From: Hymenobacter tibetensis
GTDB taxonomy: Bacteria; Bacteroidota; Bacteroidia; Cytophagales; Hymenobacteraceae
Direction of reading: 5' to 3'
Assembly: GCF_022827545.1 (NCBI RefSeq)
Contig: NZ_CP094669.1
Coordinates: 3,438,001 to 3,502,000 of the forward strand
DNA length: 64,000 nucleotides
The notes beneath the pieces are model-generated. The model was not told the origin of the DNA, did not search any database, and worked only from the letters and a program-made list of their open reading frames with translations. Both the position numbers and the translations under genes were made by a program. This document shows, piece after piece, positions 29,301 to 37,011 of this stretch (position 1 is its first letter; the number at the start of each line of letters is the position of its first letter).

Positions 29301-31266
29301 CTATCCGGCCGAGACCCGCGCCGCGGCCAGCCTGTTCTGGCTCCGCTTTTGCCACCCCGACCAGCGCGCCCATTGGGAGCGGCAGCTGCAGGGCATTGGC
29401 GTGCTGTTGCAAGTCTTTCCTGATTCGCAGGAGTTCGACACCCTGAAAACCGAACTACAAACGGCTGTTGAAGCCTTCGCGCAGCAAACCAGCCTCTTCA
29501 CGCCCGACCAAGTGGCCGAAGCTGGTGACTACCTGTTTCATGAGCTGACGCACACGGGCAGCTTCATCATTGCCGCCGAAGCCGCTGAGCTGTACCAGCA
29601 GTTTCAGAAGTCGTTGCAGGAGCGGCAGGCGACGGAGTTGTTTCAGCAGTCGGTAGCAGGTCTGCGCGACCAGCCGGCGGCGCAGCTGGCTTTGGTGCGG
29701 CAGTGGCTACAGGCGTATTTGCGTCAGGCACCCGCAGCTGGTTCGCTAACTGATTTCTGTCTCGAAACCGCCGTGCTGCTGGTCACCGACACCTACGACC
29801 CGGCCCGCGTGGTGCACACGCCCCTGCGCGAAACGTTGGCTGGCTTCCAGGGCGCCCACCCGTGCATCAGCACCCCCGACACGCCTAACACCCCAGACGG
29901 TAAGGCGGCCGCTCCCACCTACCACCTCGACTTCCCCAATTTCCGCCGCCGCCTGCTACACTACGACCGTACCACGGTGCCGCAGTTCGAAGCGTTTCAG
30001 GAAACCAAGAAGCAGTTGCTCGCGCAGGCCACCCAAGAGCTGCGGCTTGAAGACTTCCGCCCCCGCGTGCTGACTTCGTTTGTGCGCAATCAGCTCATTG
30101 ACAAGGTATACTTGCCTCTTATCGGCGCCAACCTGGCCAAGCAGATTGGCGCGGCCGGAGAAGGCAAGCGCACCGACCTGATGGGCTTGCTGCTCCTGAT
30201 TTCGCCCCCGGGCTACGGCAAAACCACCCTCATGGAGTACGTGGCCAACCGCCTCGGCCTTATCTTCATGAAGATCAACGGTCCGGCCATTGGGCACGCC
30301 GTAACTAGTGTGGACCCGGCGCAGGCACCGAACGCCGGGGCGCGGCAGGAGCTGGAAAAGCTGAACCTAGCCTTCGAAATGGGCGACAACGTGATGATTT
30401 ACGTCGACGACATCCAGCACTGCCACCCCGAGTTTCTGCAGAAGTTTATTTCGCTCTGCGACGCGCAGCGCAAGATCGAGGGCGTGTATCAGGGCCGCAC
30501 CCGCACCTACGATTTCCGAGGCCGCAAGGTAGCCGTGGTAATGGCTGGCAACCCCTACACCGAAAGCGGCGACGTGTTCCAACTGCCCGACATGCTAGCC
30601 AACCGCGCCGACATCTACAACCTCGGCGACATTCTCACGGCCGGCTCCGAAGAAGCTTTCCGCCTCTCCTATCTCGAAAACGCCCTCACCAGCAACACTG
30701 CCCTAGCCCGCCTCGCTACCCAAAGCCCCCAAGACGTGCCTGCTCTCATCCGCCTCGCCGAAACCGGCCAGTCGGAGGGCGTCTCTTTCGAGGGCAACCA
30801 CACGCCCGAGGAGCTGAACGAGTACGTGGCGGTGCTACAAAAGCTGCTGCGCCTGCGCGACGTGGTAGCCCGTGTAAATGCCGCCTACATTGCCAGCGCC
30901 GCCCAAGCCGACGCCTACCGCACCGAGCCGCCGTTCAAGCTGCAGGGCTCGTACCGCAACATGAACAAGCTGGCCGAAAAAGTCCGCCCCGTGATGAACG
31001 ATCAGGAAATAACCGACCTGCTGGCCGCCCACTACGAGAGCGAAGCCCAAACCCTAACCAGCGCCACCGAAGCCAACTTGCTTAAGCTCCGCGAGCTGCT
31101 CGGCTGGCTCACCCCCACCGAGGAGGCCCGCTGGCAGGAAATCAAAGCCACCTTCCGCGACAACCTGCGCAACTCCGGCGCTGGCCAGCTTCTGCAAATG
31201 CTCGACAAGCTGGAAAGTATTGCCGGTGGCTTGAGCGGAATCCGAGAGGTGTTGAAGGGTACTTGA
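26326..31266 (+). CDS. Giant coiled-coil AAA+ ATPase, 'DNA repair ATPase' (DUF3686) family
   Basis: 1646 residues from the ATG at 26326 (a GTG at 26311 would add 5). Layout: N-terminal beta-rich domain to about residue 450 with propeller-like strands (DUF3686 type); a long alpha-helical coiled-coil region to about 900 (e.g. QREQETAAIAQELELLIEVV); a mixed middle; an AAA+ module near 1270-1480 with Walker A PPGYGKTT (Lys1299), Walker B IYVDDIQH (Asp1361-1362) and a sensor-like MAGNPYTESG. The family is labelled 'involved in DNA repair' from coiled-coil resemblance only; direct evidence is thin. No signal peptide or membrane helix. Position behind PspA/flotillin genes suggests a membrane-stress ATPase. 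Confidence 0.88.
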   Translation: MEAQATQLETGTYEILRNRLQKSSADLRQRLDALNTERKQVFGAVDTRLLGTGRITTDNNCVPWDMVPVGRRFLFGYNVVLGLKAEPDLADVFGVYEYAEHDFRPQGLELLQTPQFLEEFRNLYRYYKNTQFVKFAQIGTHLFMVFRIGKSATDVKTFKWLLQGDTLTYLDNRSDHEYTFPPQHEFQWKRATRDMQRGGKHPHVSIEDKVFVETIGGDLTIKVEDNTATGQGILSEPVDNKDQTLDDSEIYYAVIGNLILLKIRPYQEQQYRYFIFNHRLQQAQRLDALADACVLLPDGQGLIFPHGFYLQTGDNKLFDNGLRDMLFEKRLASPNGEDFLYVFYNRESGAYLLLSYNRIAQRVDNPIVCHGYALFENGELCYFRADDEPKKHHAVQIWQTPYTGPDFQLPVTSDSYLYKLGNKEIVRAMSEVQEVLTLTGKDDSYAGLYLDLIRQTTALTDSYHWLREPAAQALAEPLTEIRQTASAAVAEFEKVQSIRKNTSQQTQTVFQKADDLASRIRRAAPDTVTEFVQLLGELRAVRGEVISLKELRYVEAPAVEAHAATLETLSKEVATHTVEFLLKPDALAPYATRVQTIEEGVAQVQKTVEADQREQETAAIAQELELLIEVVSNLPIPDPTQTTAIIDNISAVYARFNQIRAALKRRRQALAGTEAQAEFTAQLKLLDQALTNYLDLADAPAKCDEYLTKLMVQLEELEGKFPDFDQFLSQLATKREQVYEAFESKKVALVAARNQRATALLQSAERLLKAVQTRLGRLESVADINGYFAADLMVEKVRGTMEELRKLGDAVKADDVQSRLKTLREDAVRQLRDRADLYADGGQTLKFGSHAFTVNTQPLDLTVVLRDGDLHYHLTGTNFFQKITDPALLSARPVWEQTVVSENEEVYRAEFLAWRLLQAAQHPTPANPEVGRAAVLSVAELSHLSQPELLAYVQQFMASRYAEGYLKGVHDHDATLLLTALVRLTRTADLLRYPAETRAAASLFWLRFCHPDQRAHWERQLQGIGVLLQVFPDSQEFDTLKTELQTAVEAFAQQTSLFTPDQVAEAGDYLFHELTHTGSFIIAAEAAELYQQFQKSLQERQATELFQQSVAGLRDQPAAQLALVRQWLQAYLRQAPAAGSLTDFCLETAVLLVTDTYDPARVVHTPLRETLAGFQGAHPCISTPDTPNTPDGKAAAPTYHLDFPNFRRRLLHYDRTTVPQFEAFQETKKQLLAQATQELRLEDFRPRVLTSFVRNQLIDKVYLPLIGANLAKQIGAAGEGKRTDLMGLLLLISPPGYGKTTLMEYVANRLGLIFMKINGPAIGHAVTSVDPAQAPNAGARQELEKLNLAFEMGDNVMIYVDDIQHCHPEFLQKFISLCDAQRKIEGVYQGRTRTYDFRGRKVAVVMAGNPYTESGDVFQLPDMLANRADIYNLGDILTAGSEEAFRLSYLENALTSNTALARLATQSPQDVPALIRLAETGQSEGVSFEGNHTPEELNEYVAVLQKLLRLRDVVARVNAAYIASAAQADAYRTEPPFKLQGSYRNMNKLAEKVRPVMNDQEITDLLAAHYESEAQTLTSATEANLLKLRELLGWLTPTEEARWQEIKATFRDNLRNSGAGQLLQMLDKLESIAGGLSGIREVLKGT

Positions 31267-31342
31267 TTGTCCCACACTCAAACTATTCCTAGCTTCGGCA
31301 CGGCTGCGTAATTCCGCTTCCCTATCTTATACCACCGCGTTC

Positions 31343-34297
31343 ATGTTTCAACCACTATCTAAAGAACAGGCTCGTCTCGAAATGGCTCGCCTAGTTGAGA
31401 ACTTTACTTACCAGCTGCCCGATTTCAAGCGCGGCAAATCCAACGAAACCGAAGTTCGCGTCCACTACATTAACCCCTTTTTTAAAGCCTTGGGCTGGGA
31501 TGTCAACAACGACAACGGCGCTTCTCCTGCATACTGCGAAGTCGTCCATGAAGCCCGTGTCAAAATAGGCAAAGCCAGCAAAGCTCCCGACTATTTGTTC
31601 CGGCTGCCAGGCGGTCAGAACCTGTTTTTCCTCGAAGCCAAAAAGCCCAGCGTCAATATTAAAGGCGACGTACAGCCCGCCTACCAAGTGCGCAGATATG
31701 GCTGGAACGCTAAAATGGCCTTGAGCCTACTCACAGATTTCGAGGAGCTGGCAGTCTATGACTGCTCCATCCAGCCTGGTCCCAAAGACAAATCCTCCAA
31801 AGCTCGCCTGCACTACTTTACTTTCGATCAGTACGCAGCCCAGTTCGACTTCCTGTGGGACAATTTCTCCCGCGAAAGTGTGTACCGCGGCAATCTTGAT
31901 AGGTTTGTAGCCAGCGGCTCCGGCCGGCGCGGCAAGGAAACTGTTGACCGTGCCTTTCTCGATACTCTGGAGCAGATGCGCGCCGCCCTCGCCCAAGGTC
32001 TCGCCGCTCGCAACAGCAAGCTCGACGCTGAACAGATGCGCTTTCTGGTACAGATGCTCCTGGACCGCATCATCTTTCTGCGCATTGCCGAAGACCGGGG
32101 CGTTGAGCCCGAAGACGACCTCAAAAAACTGGCCTCCATCAAGGCCAAAGATGGTATTTACCTCTCCCTGCTCGATAGATTCCGGGCTGCTGCTGCCCGT
32201 TACAACTCCGGCCTCTTCGACCTCGACAAAGATACCCTCTCCGCCGAAGTCCGCCTCGACAACACCACACTCAAACCCCTGCTCGACGGTCTATATTACC
32301 CCGAGTCGCCATATGAATTCTCCGTTATCGGGGCCGAAATCCTGGGCTCTGCCTACGAACGCTTCCTGGGCAAAGTTATCCAGCTCCAGCCCGACCGCAC
32401 GGTCATCATCGAGGAAAAGCCCGAGGTGCGCAAAGCCGGTGGCGTGTTCTATACGCCCGCCTACATCGTGGAGTACATTGTCAAAAACACCGTGGGCAAG
32501 CTATGCGAGGGCAGCAGCCCTCAGCAGATAGCCAAGCTGCGCATCGTTGACCCCGCCTGCGGCTCCGGCTCCTTCCTGCTCGGGGCCTATCAGTTTCTGC
32601 TTGACTGGCACCTGGCCTACTACCAAACCCATCCCACCGCCGCTCTGCCCCCCACCCTGGCCCCGGCTGGCGGCCCCAAAAAGGCCGGCAAGCCAGCCCG
32701 CCCCACGGGTAGCGGCAAGGCTCTTACCCCCGATGGCCACCTGACCACCGCTGTCAAAAAAACTATCCTGCTCAACAACCTCTACGGTGTCGACCTCGAC
32801 GAGCAGGCTGTCGAAGTCACTAAGCTCTCGCTGCTGCTCAAGTGCCTTGAGGGCGAGACCTCGGCCAGTATGCAGCAAAGCCTCGGCCTGGAACGCGTGC
32901 TACCCACTATCGACCAGAACATCCGCGTCGGCAACTCCCTCGTGGATGTCGATTTCTACGACCAGGAGTTGAACTTCGGTACCGAACGCGCCGTCAAACC
33001 ATTCAGCTGGCGCGACGAATTCGCTGAAGTATTCCAGCAAGGCGGCTTCGACGCCGTTATTGGCAACCCGCCGTATTTAGGGGGTCGGGAATGGAAAGAA
33101 GAGAATGGCAACCAATACGACTACTTCACCGAAAGATATGCAGTGGCTGAAACTCAGTTTGATATGTATGTTCTATTCTGGGAGAGAGGAATATCTTTAG
33201 CAAAAAAAGAAGGATATATTGGTTATATCACACCTAATACTTGGCTAAACAACAAGACTACGTTGAAGCTAAGATCCTTTATTTTAAATAACACTGTGAT
33301 TGAGCAGATCATAGATTATTCATCTGTAAAAGTATTTGACCAAGCAACTGTACTACCAGTAATAGCACTCCTCAAAAACAATAACCCTTCATCTTTAGCT
33401 AGCACTACAATTATAAGACCTGATAAAACAGGCGAGTTAATTACGCTCCGAAATATCAGACAGACTACATGGAACGATGCTGGCCTTAAGGTTATTAATA
33501 TAAATCTTGAAGAAGGTGATAACGAACTCAAGGACAAAATAGCCTCAGATACAAAGTCAGTACAGGAACTTGCTGAAGTTAAATTCGGGATTAAAATATA
33601 CGAAACAGGGAAAGGCAAACCAGCGCAAGTTCCCGAAGCTGCCAAGAATCATATTTTTGAATCTAATTCAAAAATCAATTCATCGTATCGGCATTATTTA
33701 GAAGGAAAAGATATTCATCCCTTTTTCATTAATTGGAAAAACAAATGGCTAAGCTATGGCTCACATTTGGCGGCTCCGCGTGATCCAAAATTATTTGAAG
33801 GAGAAAGAATATTAGTCCGTCGAATTGTTGGCGAAAGGTTAATTGCTTCTTACACAAATGATGATTTTGTAACAAGTCAGTTACTACAAATAATCAAGCC
33901 TCACTCTATTGATTCAAAGTACCTTTTAGGTATTATTAGCTCTACACTGATAGCTTACTACTTCAAAAAGAAATATAATAGACTGGACAAAGTTTTTCCC
34001 GAAATCAGGATTTACGAACTAGCTAATCTACCTGTCAAAATCACACCTGATCAACATCGCCACGATGCCATCGTTACCCTCGCCGAGCAGCTGCTCACAC
34101 TGCATCCACAGCTCCGTGCTGCCCGTCTCGCAACCGAGCAAAGCCAGCTGCAAGCCCGCATTCGCCGCCTCGATCAGCGCCTCGACCACCTTGTGTACCT
34201 GCTCTATGGTCTAAGCTACACCGAAGCTCAGATAATAGAGCCAGCAATAGCTCAGCGTCTCACCGAAGCACAATACGCCGTATGGCCATCTAATTGA
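31343..34297 (+). CDS. Type IIG restriction-modification enzyme (Eco57I-like fused nuclease-methyltransferase)
   Basis: 984 residues in one chain. N-terminal PD-(D/E)xK nuclease: Asp83 in APDYLF and Glu98-x-Lys100 in FFLEAKK. A helical linker (EQMRFLVQMLLDRIIFLRIAEDRG) leads to an N6-adenine methyltransferase with motif I DPACGSGSF at residues 403-411 and catalytic NPPY at 575-578. A target-recognition domain follows (about 590-905), then a coiled-coil end. It should cut unmethylated DNA and methylate its own site. Bases 33,110-34,050 are strikingly AT-rich against the GC-rich flanks, indicating a swapped recognition domain. No partner subunits nearby. Terminator follows. Confidence 0.93.
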   Translation: MFQPLSKEQARLEMARLVENFTYQLPDFKRGKSNETEVRVHYINPFFKALGWDVNNDNGASPAYCEVVHEARVKIGKASKAPDYLFRLPGGQNLFFLEAKKPSVNIKGDVQPAYQVRRYGWNAKMALSLLTDFEELAVYDCSIQPGPKDKSSKARLHYFTFDQYAAQFDFLWDNFSRESVYRGNLDRFVASGSGRRGKETVDRAFLDTLEQMRAALAQGLAARNSKLDAEQMRFLVQMLLDRIIFLRIAEDRGVEPEDDLKKLASIKAKDGIYLSLLDRFRAAAARYNSGLFDLDKDTLSAEVRLDNTTLKPLLDGLYYPESPYEFSVIGAEILGSAYERFLGKVIQLQPDRTVIIEEKPEVRKAGGVFYTPAYIVEYIVKNTVGKLCEGSSPQQIAKLRIVDPACGSGSFLLGAYQFLLDWHLAYYQTHPTAALPPTLAPAGGPKKAGKPARPTGSGKALTPDGHLTTAVKKTILLNNLYGVDLDEQAVEVTKLSLLLKCLEGETSASMQQSLGLERVLPTIDQNIRVGNSLVDVDFYDQELNFGTERAVKPFSWRDEFAEVFQQGGFDAVIGNPPYLGGREWKEENGNQYDYFTERYAVAETQFDMYVLFWERGISLAKKEGYIGYITPNTWLNNKTTLKLRSFILNNTVIEQIIDYSSVKVFDQATVLPVIALLKNNNPSSLASTTIIRPDKTGELITLRNIRQTTWNDAGLKVININLEEGDNELKDKIASDTKSVQELAEVKFGIKIYETGKGKPAQVPEAAKNHIFESNSKINSSYRHYLEGKDIHPFFINWKNKWLSYGSHLAAPRDPKLFEGERILVRRIVGERLIASYTNDDFVTSQLLQIIKPHSIDSKYLLGIISSTLIAYYFKKKYNRLDKVFPEIRIYELANLPVKITPDQHRHDAIVTLAEQLLTLHPQLRAARLATEQSQLQARIRRLDQRLDHLVYLLYGLSYTEAQIIEPAIAQRLTEAQYAVWPSN

Positions 34298-34311
34298 TTA
34301 CTCACTTCATA

Positions 34312-34341
34312 AAAACGCTCCTGTAAATACAGGAGCGTTTT
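34312..34341 (+). terminator. Terminator of the type IIG enzyme gene
   Basis: AAAACGCTCCTGTA and TACAGGAGCGTTTT are perfect 14-bp arms around a 2-base loop, 15 bases past the stop codon. Confidence 0.88.
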
Positions 34342-34357
34342 GCGTTTCCTATTCCTC

Positions 34358-34894
34358 ATGGGTAAGCAATACCCCGCTATCAGCGCTGAAATTCAGGCCT
34401 TTATCGAGCAGCAGCACATCTTCTTTGTGGGCACGGCCCCCGCGGATGGGCGCGTCAATATCTCCCCCAAGGGCCAAGACACCCTGCGCGTGCTTGATGC
34501 CAACCGCGTGGCCTGGCTGAATCTGACCGGCAGCGGCAACGAAACCGCCGCTCACCTGCTAGAGCTAAACTGTATTACGCTGATGTGGTGCGCCTTTGAG
34601 GGCAAGCCCAACATCCTGCGCCTCTACGGCACCGCCACCGTATACCACCCGCGCGACGCAGAGTGGGCCGAGTTGCTGCCCCTGTTTCCTCCCCTACCCG
34701 GCTCCCGGCAGATCGTGGTGGTAGCGGTGGATCTGGTGCAAACCTCCTGTGGCATGGCAGTGCCGTTCTTCGATTATAGGGCCGAGCGCGACGAGCTAAA
34801 CGACTACATGGAACAGCGCGGCCCCGAGCAGGTAGAGCAGTACTGGCACAACCGCAACGCCCACAGCATCGACGGCAAGCCCACCGGTATCTAA
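34358..34894 (+). CDS. Pyridoxamine 5'-phosphate oxidase family (FMN-binding split-barrel) protein
   Basis: 178 residues from the ATG at 34358; the TTG at 34340 lies inside the terminator and is rejected. Fold signature: ISAEIQAFIEQQHIFFVGTAPADGRVNISPKG, then LDANRVAWLNLTGSGNETAAHL and NITLMWCAFEG-like strand ITLMWCAF, LRLYGTATVYHPRD. This is a stand-alone flavin-binding split barrel; substrate unknown, not the vitamin B6 enzyme itself. Very close to the preceding terminator, so has its own promoter region only if inside the RM gene; may rely on read-through. Confidence 0.85.
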   Translation: MGKQYPAISAEIQAFIEQQHIFFVGTAPADGRVNISPKGQDTLRVLDANRVAWLNLTGSGNETAAHLLELNCITLMWCAFEGKPNILRLYGTATVYHPRDAEWAELLPLFPPLPGSRQIVVVAVDLVQTSCGMAVPFFDYRAERDELNDYMEQRGPEQVEQYWHNRNAHSIDGKPTGI

Positions 34895-34942
34895 ACCAGA
34901 ACATAGGGATATTCGGGCCGGTACCTCTCGCCGCCCGATCCG

Positions 34943-35057
34943 CTGAAGAGCATTGCCGACAACTTACGTGGGGTTCGGGAGGTGTTGAAAATATGAGGGT
35001 TACACACAAAAGCCGAAGTCTATTGCGGACGGGCTAAGTGGCATCTTACGCGAATTA
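34943..35057 (+). other. Two short echoes of the giant ATPase C-terminus
   Basis: The ATPase ends L-E-SIAGGLSGIREVLKGT. Downstream non-genic sequence encodes LKSIADNLRGVREVLKI and stop (34943-34996), and then PKSIADGLSGILREL (35013-35057). Similarity of both at protein and, more weakly, at DNA level points to decayed duplicates of the gene's 3' end rather than chance. Neither has an open frame of gene length. Confidence 0.5.
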
Positions 35058-35091
35058 AATTCGAAATTGCCAACAAGCCGACCCAACCGCA

Positions 35092-36780
35092 ATGAAACCG
35101 AAATCCCTTGTCCTCCTGCTACTTTTCCTGCCTCAACTCCTGCAAGCACAAAAAGCGGCGTTGCCCGATTCAGACCTGACAACTCTCATTGACAGTGCCG
35201 GGATACCAGGTTTGTCGGTGGCCGTTATCAACCAAAAAGGAGTGGTCTGGTCCAAGGGCGTCGGGGTGCGGGAAGCTGGAAAACCGGAGCGCGTTGATGA
35301 GAATACTGTTTTCTCGGCGGCCTCGCTCAGCAAGCCCCTGTTTGCTTATTTGGTGCTGAAGCTGGCCGACGAAGGTAAAATCAATCTTGATAAGCCCCTG
35401 TATCAGTACGTACCATTCCGGGCCATCGAGCACGACGAACGGCACAAACGCATTACGGCTCGAATGGTGCTGAGCCACCAGACGGGATTGCCGAACTGGC
35501 GCAGCGGACAACTCAACTTCCTCTTCGACCCTGGCACCCGGTTTGGCTACTCGGGCGAAGGCTTCGTGTACTTGCAGGGCGTGGTGACAACCATCACGGG
35601 CAAAGAGCTGGACGAGCTGGCGCAGCAATACGTGTTTCGGCCCTTGGGCATGAGCCGCAGCAGCTACCGCTGGCAACCGGCGTTTGAGGCCAACCACGCC
35701 ACGCCGCACAACCGTTTCGGCCAACCAACAGCCCTCAGTCGGTACAACGAATCCAACGCGGCCTTTTCGCTCATGACGACTGCCACCGACTACGGACGGT
35801 TTATAGTCGCCCTGCTCACCGGCCAAGGCCTGAAACCCGCCACTGCGCAGGCCATCTTTCGTCCTCTATCTACTCCCAAACGCACCCTCGACGACACCCT
35901 TCAGGCCTCGCCCACCATCCGGTGGGGGGTGGGCATTGGGCTGGCACAACAAGCTGGCAACGAGGGGTTCTGGCACTGGGGCGACAACGGCGACTTTCGC
36001 TGCTTTGTCTACGTGTCGCGGGCCCGCAAAGAGGGCGTAGTGTACTTCACCAACTGCCGCAATGGCCTAAGCATCGTATCGGACGTACCGGCCCGCACGC
36101 TGGGGCTGCCAGTGCGCGATATAGCGGACTTCGTTTACTACGAGCCCTACCGAAGCCCGTTCGTTCAGGTTAGCCGCACTCTTCTGAAACAGGGCGCTGT
36201 GGCCTCCGCGAAGCCTTTTTTAGCTACCAAGCCGGGCGGCAGTACCCGGCGCAGCACGGCACAGCTGTCGGAAGAAGATCTGCTCCGAATGGCTGATGAG
36301 CTAAGCAATACCCCACAAATTGCCCAGGCAGTTGAGCTGCTGGAACTAGGCAGCACGTACTACCCGCAGTCGGCTGATATGATGAAAGCCTCCGCCTTCG
36401 CGCACTTGAAACAGAACGACCGTCCGAAGGCCAAAGCAGCGTTAAGCCGCTACGTAGTGATGAAACCCGACGACCAAGCTGCCCGAAACATCTTAACCCA
36501 ACTTACCGAACCTACCAAAGGCAACGTAACGCTCCGGCTGCCCGGCTTCCCAGCGGCCCGCCTGATTACACTGGCTGGCAGCTTCAACAACTGGCAACCC
36601 CTGCATACCCTGTTTCTGAGAGAAGGCAACGAGTGGCGCTGCACCTTGCAGCTGCCCAAAGGCACCTACCAGTACAAGATTGTGGTGGATGGCAACTGGC
36701 AAACTGACCCCGCCAACCCCAACACCCAAGACGACGGCAAGGGAAATACCAACTCCGTTATGACGGTAGCCAATAAATAA
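35092..36780 (+). CDS. Secreted serine hydrolase (beta-lactamase fold) with glycogen-binding-like C-terminal domain
   Basis: 562 residues. Signal peptide ends near LLQA-Q20. Class C beta-lactamase/esterase fold: Ser78-Leu-Ser-Lys81 (SxxK), a Tyr in FGYSGEGF where YxN is usual, and HWGDNGDF late in the domain. Residues 385-465 are helical, TPR-like (DELSNTPQIAQAVELLEL). The end (about 472-562) is an AMPK/CBM48-type domain: LITLAGSFNNWQ ... GTYQYKIVVDGNWQTDP. Predicted periplasmic esterase or peptidase with a carbohydrate-binding tail; substrate unknown. A strong terminator follows at 36944. Confidence 0.9.
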   Translation: MKPKSLVLLLLFLPQLLQAQKAALPDSDLTTLIDSAGIPGLSVAVINQKGVVWSKGVGVREAGKPERVDENTVFSAASLSKPLFAYLVLKLADEGKINLDKPLYQYVPFRAIEHDERHKRITARMVLSHQTGLPNWRSGQLNFLFDPGTRFGYSGEGFVYLQGVVTTITGKELDELAQQYVFRPLGMSRSSYRWQPAFEANHATPHNRFGQPTALSRYNESNAAFSLMTTATDYGRFIVALLTGQGLKPATAQAIFRPLSTPKRTLDDTLQASPTIRWGVGIGLAQQAGNEGFWHWGDNGDFRCFVYVSRARKEGVVYFTNCRNGLSIVSDVPARTLGLPVRDIADFVYYEPYRSPFVQVSRTLLKQGAVASAKPFLATKPGGSTRRSTAQLSEEDLLRMADELSNTPQIAQAVELLELGSTYYPQSADMMKASAFAHLKQNDRPKAKAALSRYVVMKPDDQAARNILTQLTEPTKGNVTLRLPGFPAARLITLAGSFNNWQPLHTLFLREGNEWRCTLQLPKGTYQYKIVVDGNWQTDPANPNTQDDGKGNTNSVMTVANK

Positions 36781-36943
36781 TCAAGTCAACTGCCCTATCC
36801 CAAATGCCTCCTGTTTACCGCAACCAGTACAAGTCGCGCAGTAAGCAACCCTTCCACAACTGCTTGCGATGATGCTTAGTGCCGCTGGGGTCGTAAGCAG
36901 TGTTCTGGTGTACTTGGCTTACGTTAGAGGCTGACCAACAAGA

Positions 36944-36973
36944 AAAACGCCCCGGCAGCTGCCGGGGCGTTTT
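36944..36973. terminator. Perfect bidirectional terminator
   Basis: AAAACGCCCCGGCAG and its exact complement meet without a loop at 36958-36959. It lies between the convergent serine hydrolase and SDR genes and can serve both. Confidence 0.88.
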
Positions 36974-37011
36974 GCATACTTACTGTCGTTGCTACAACAG
37001 AGCCAACATGA

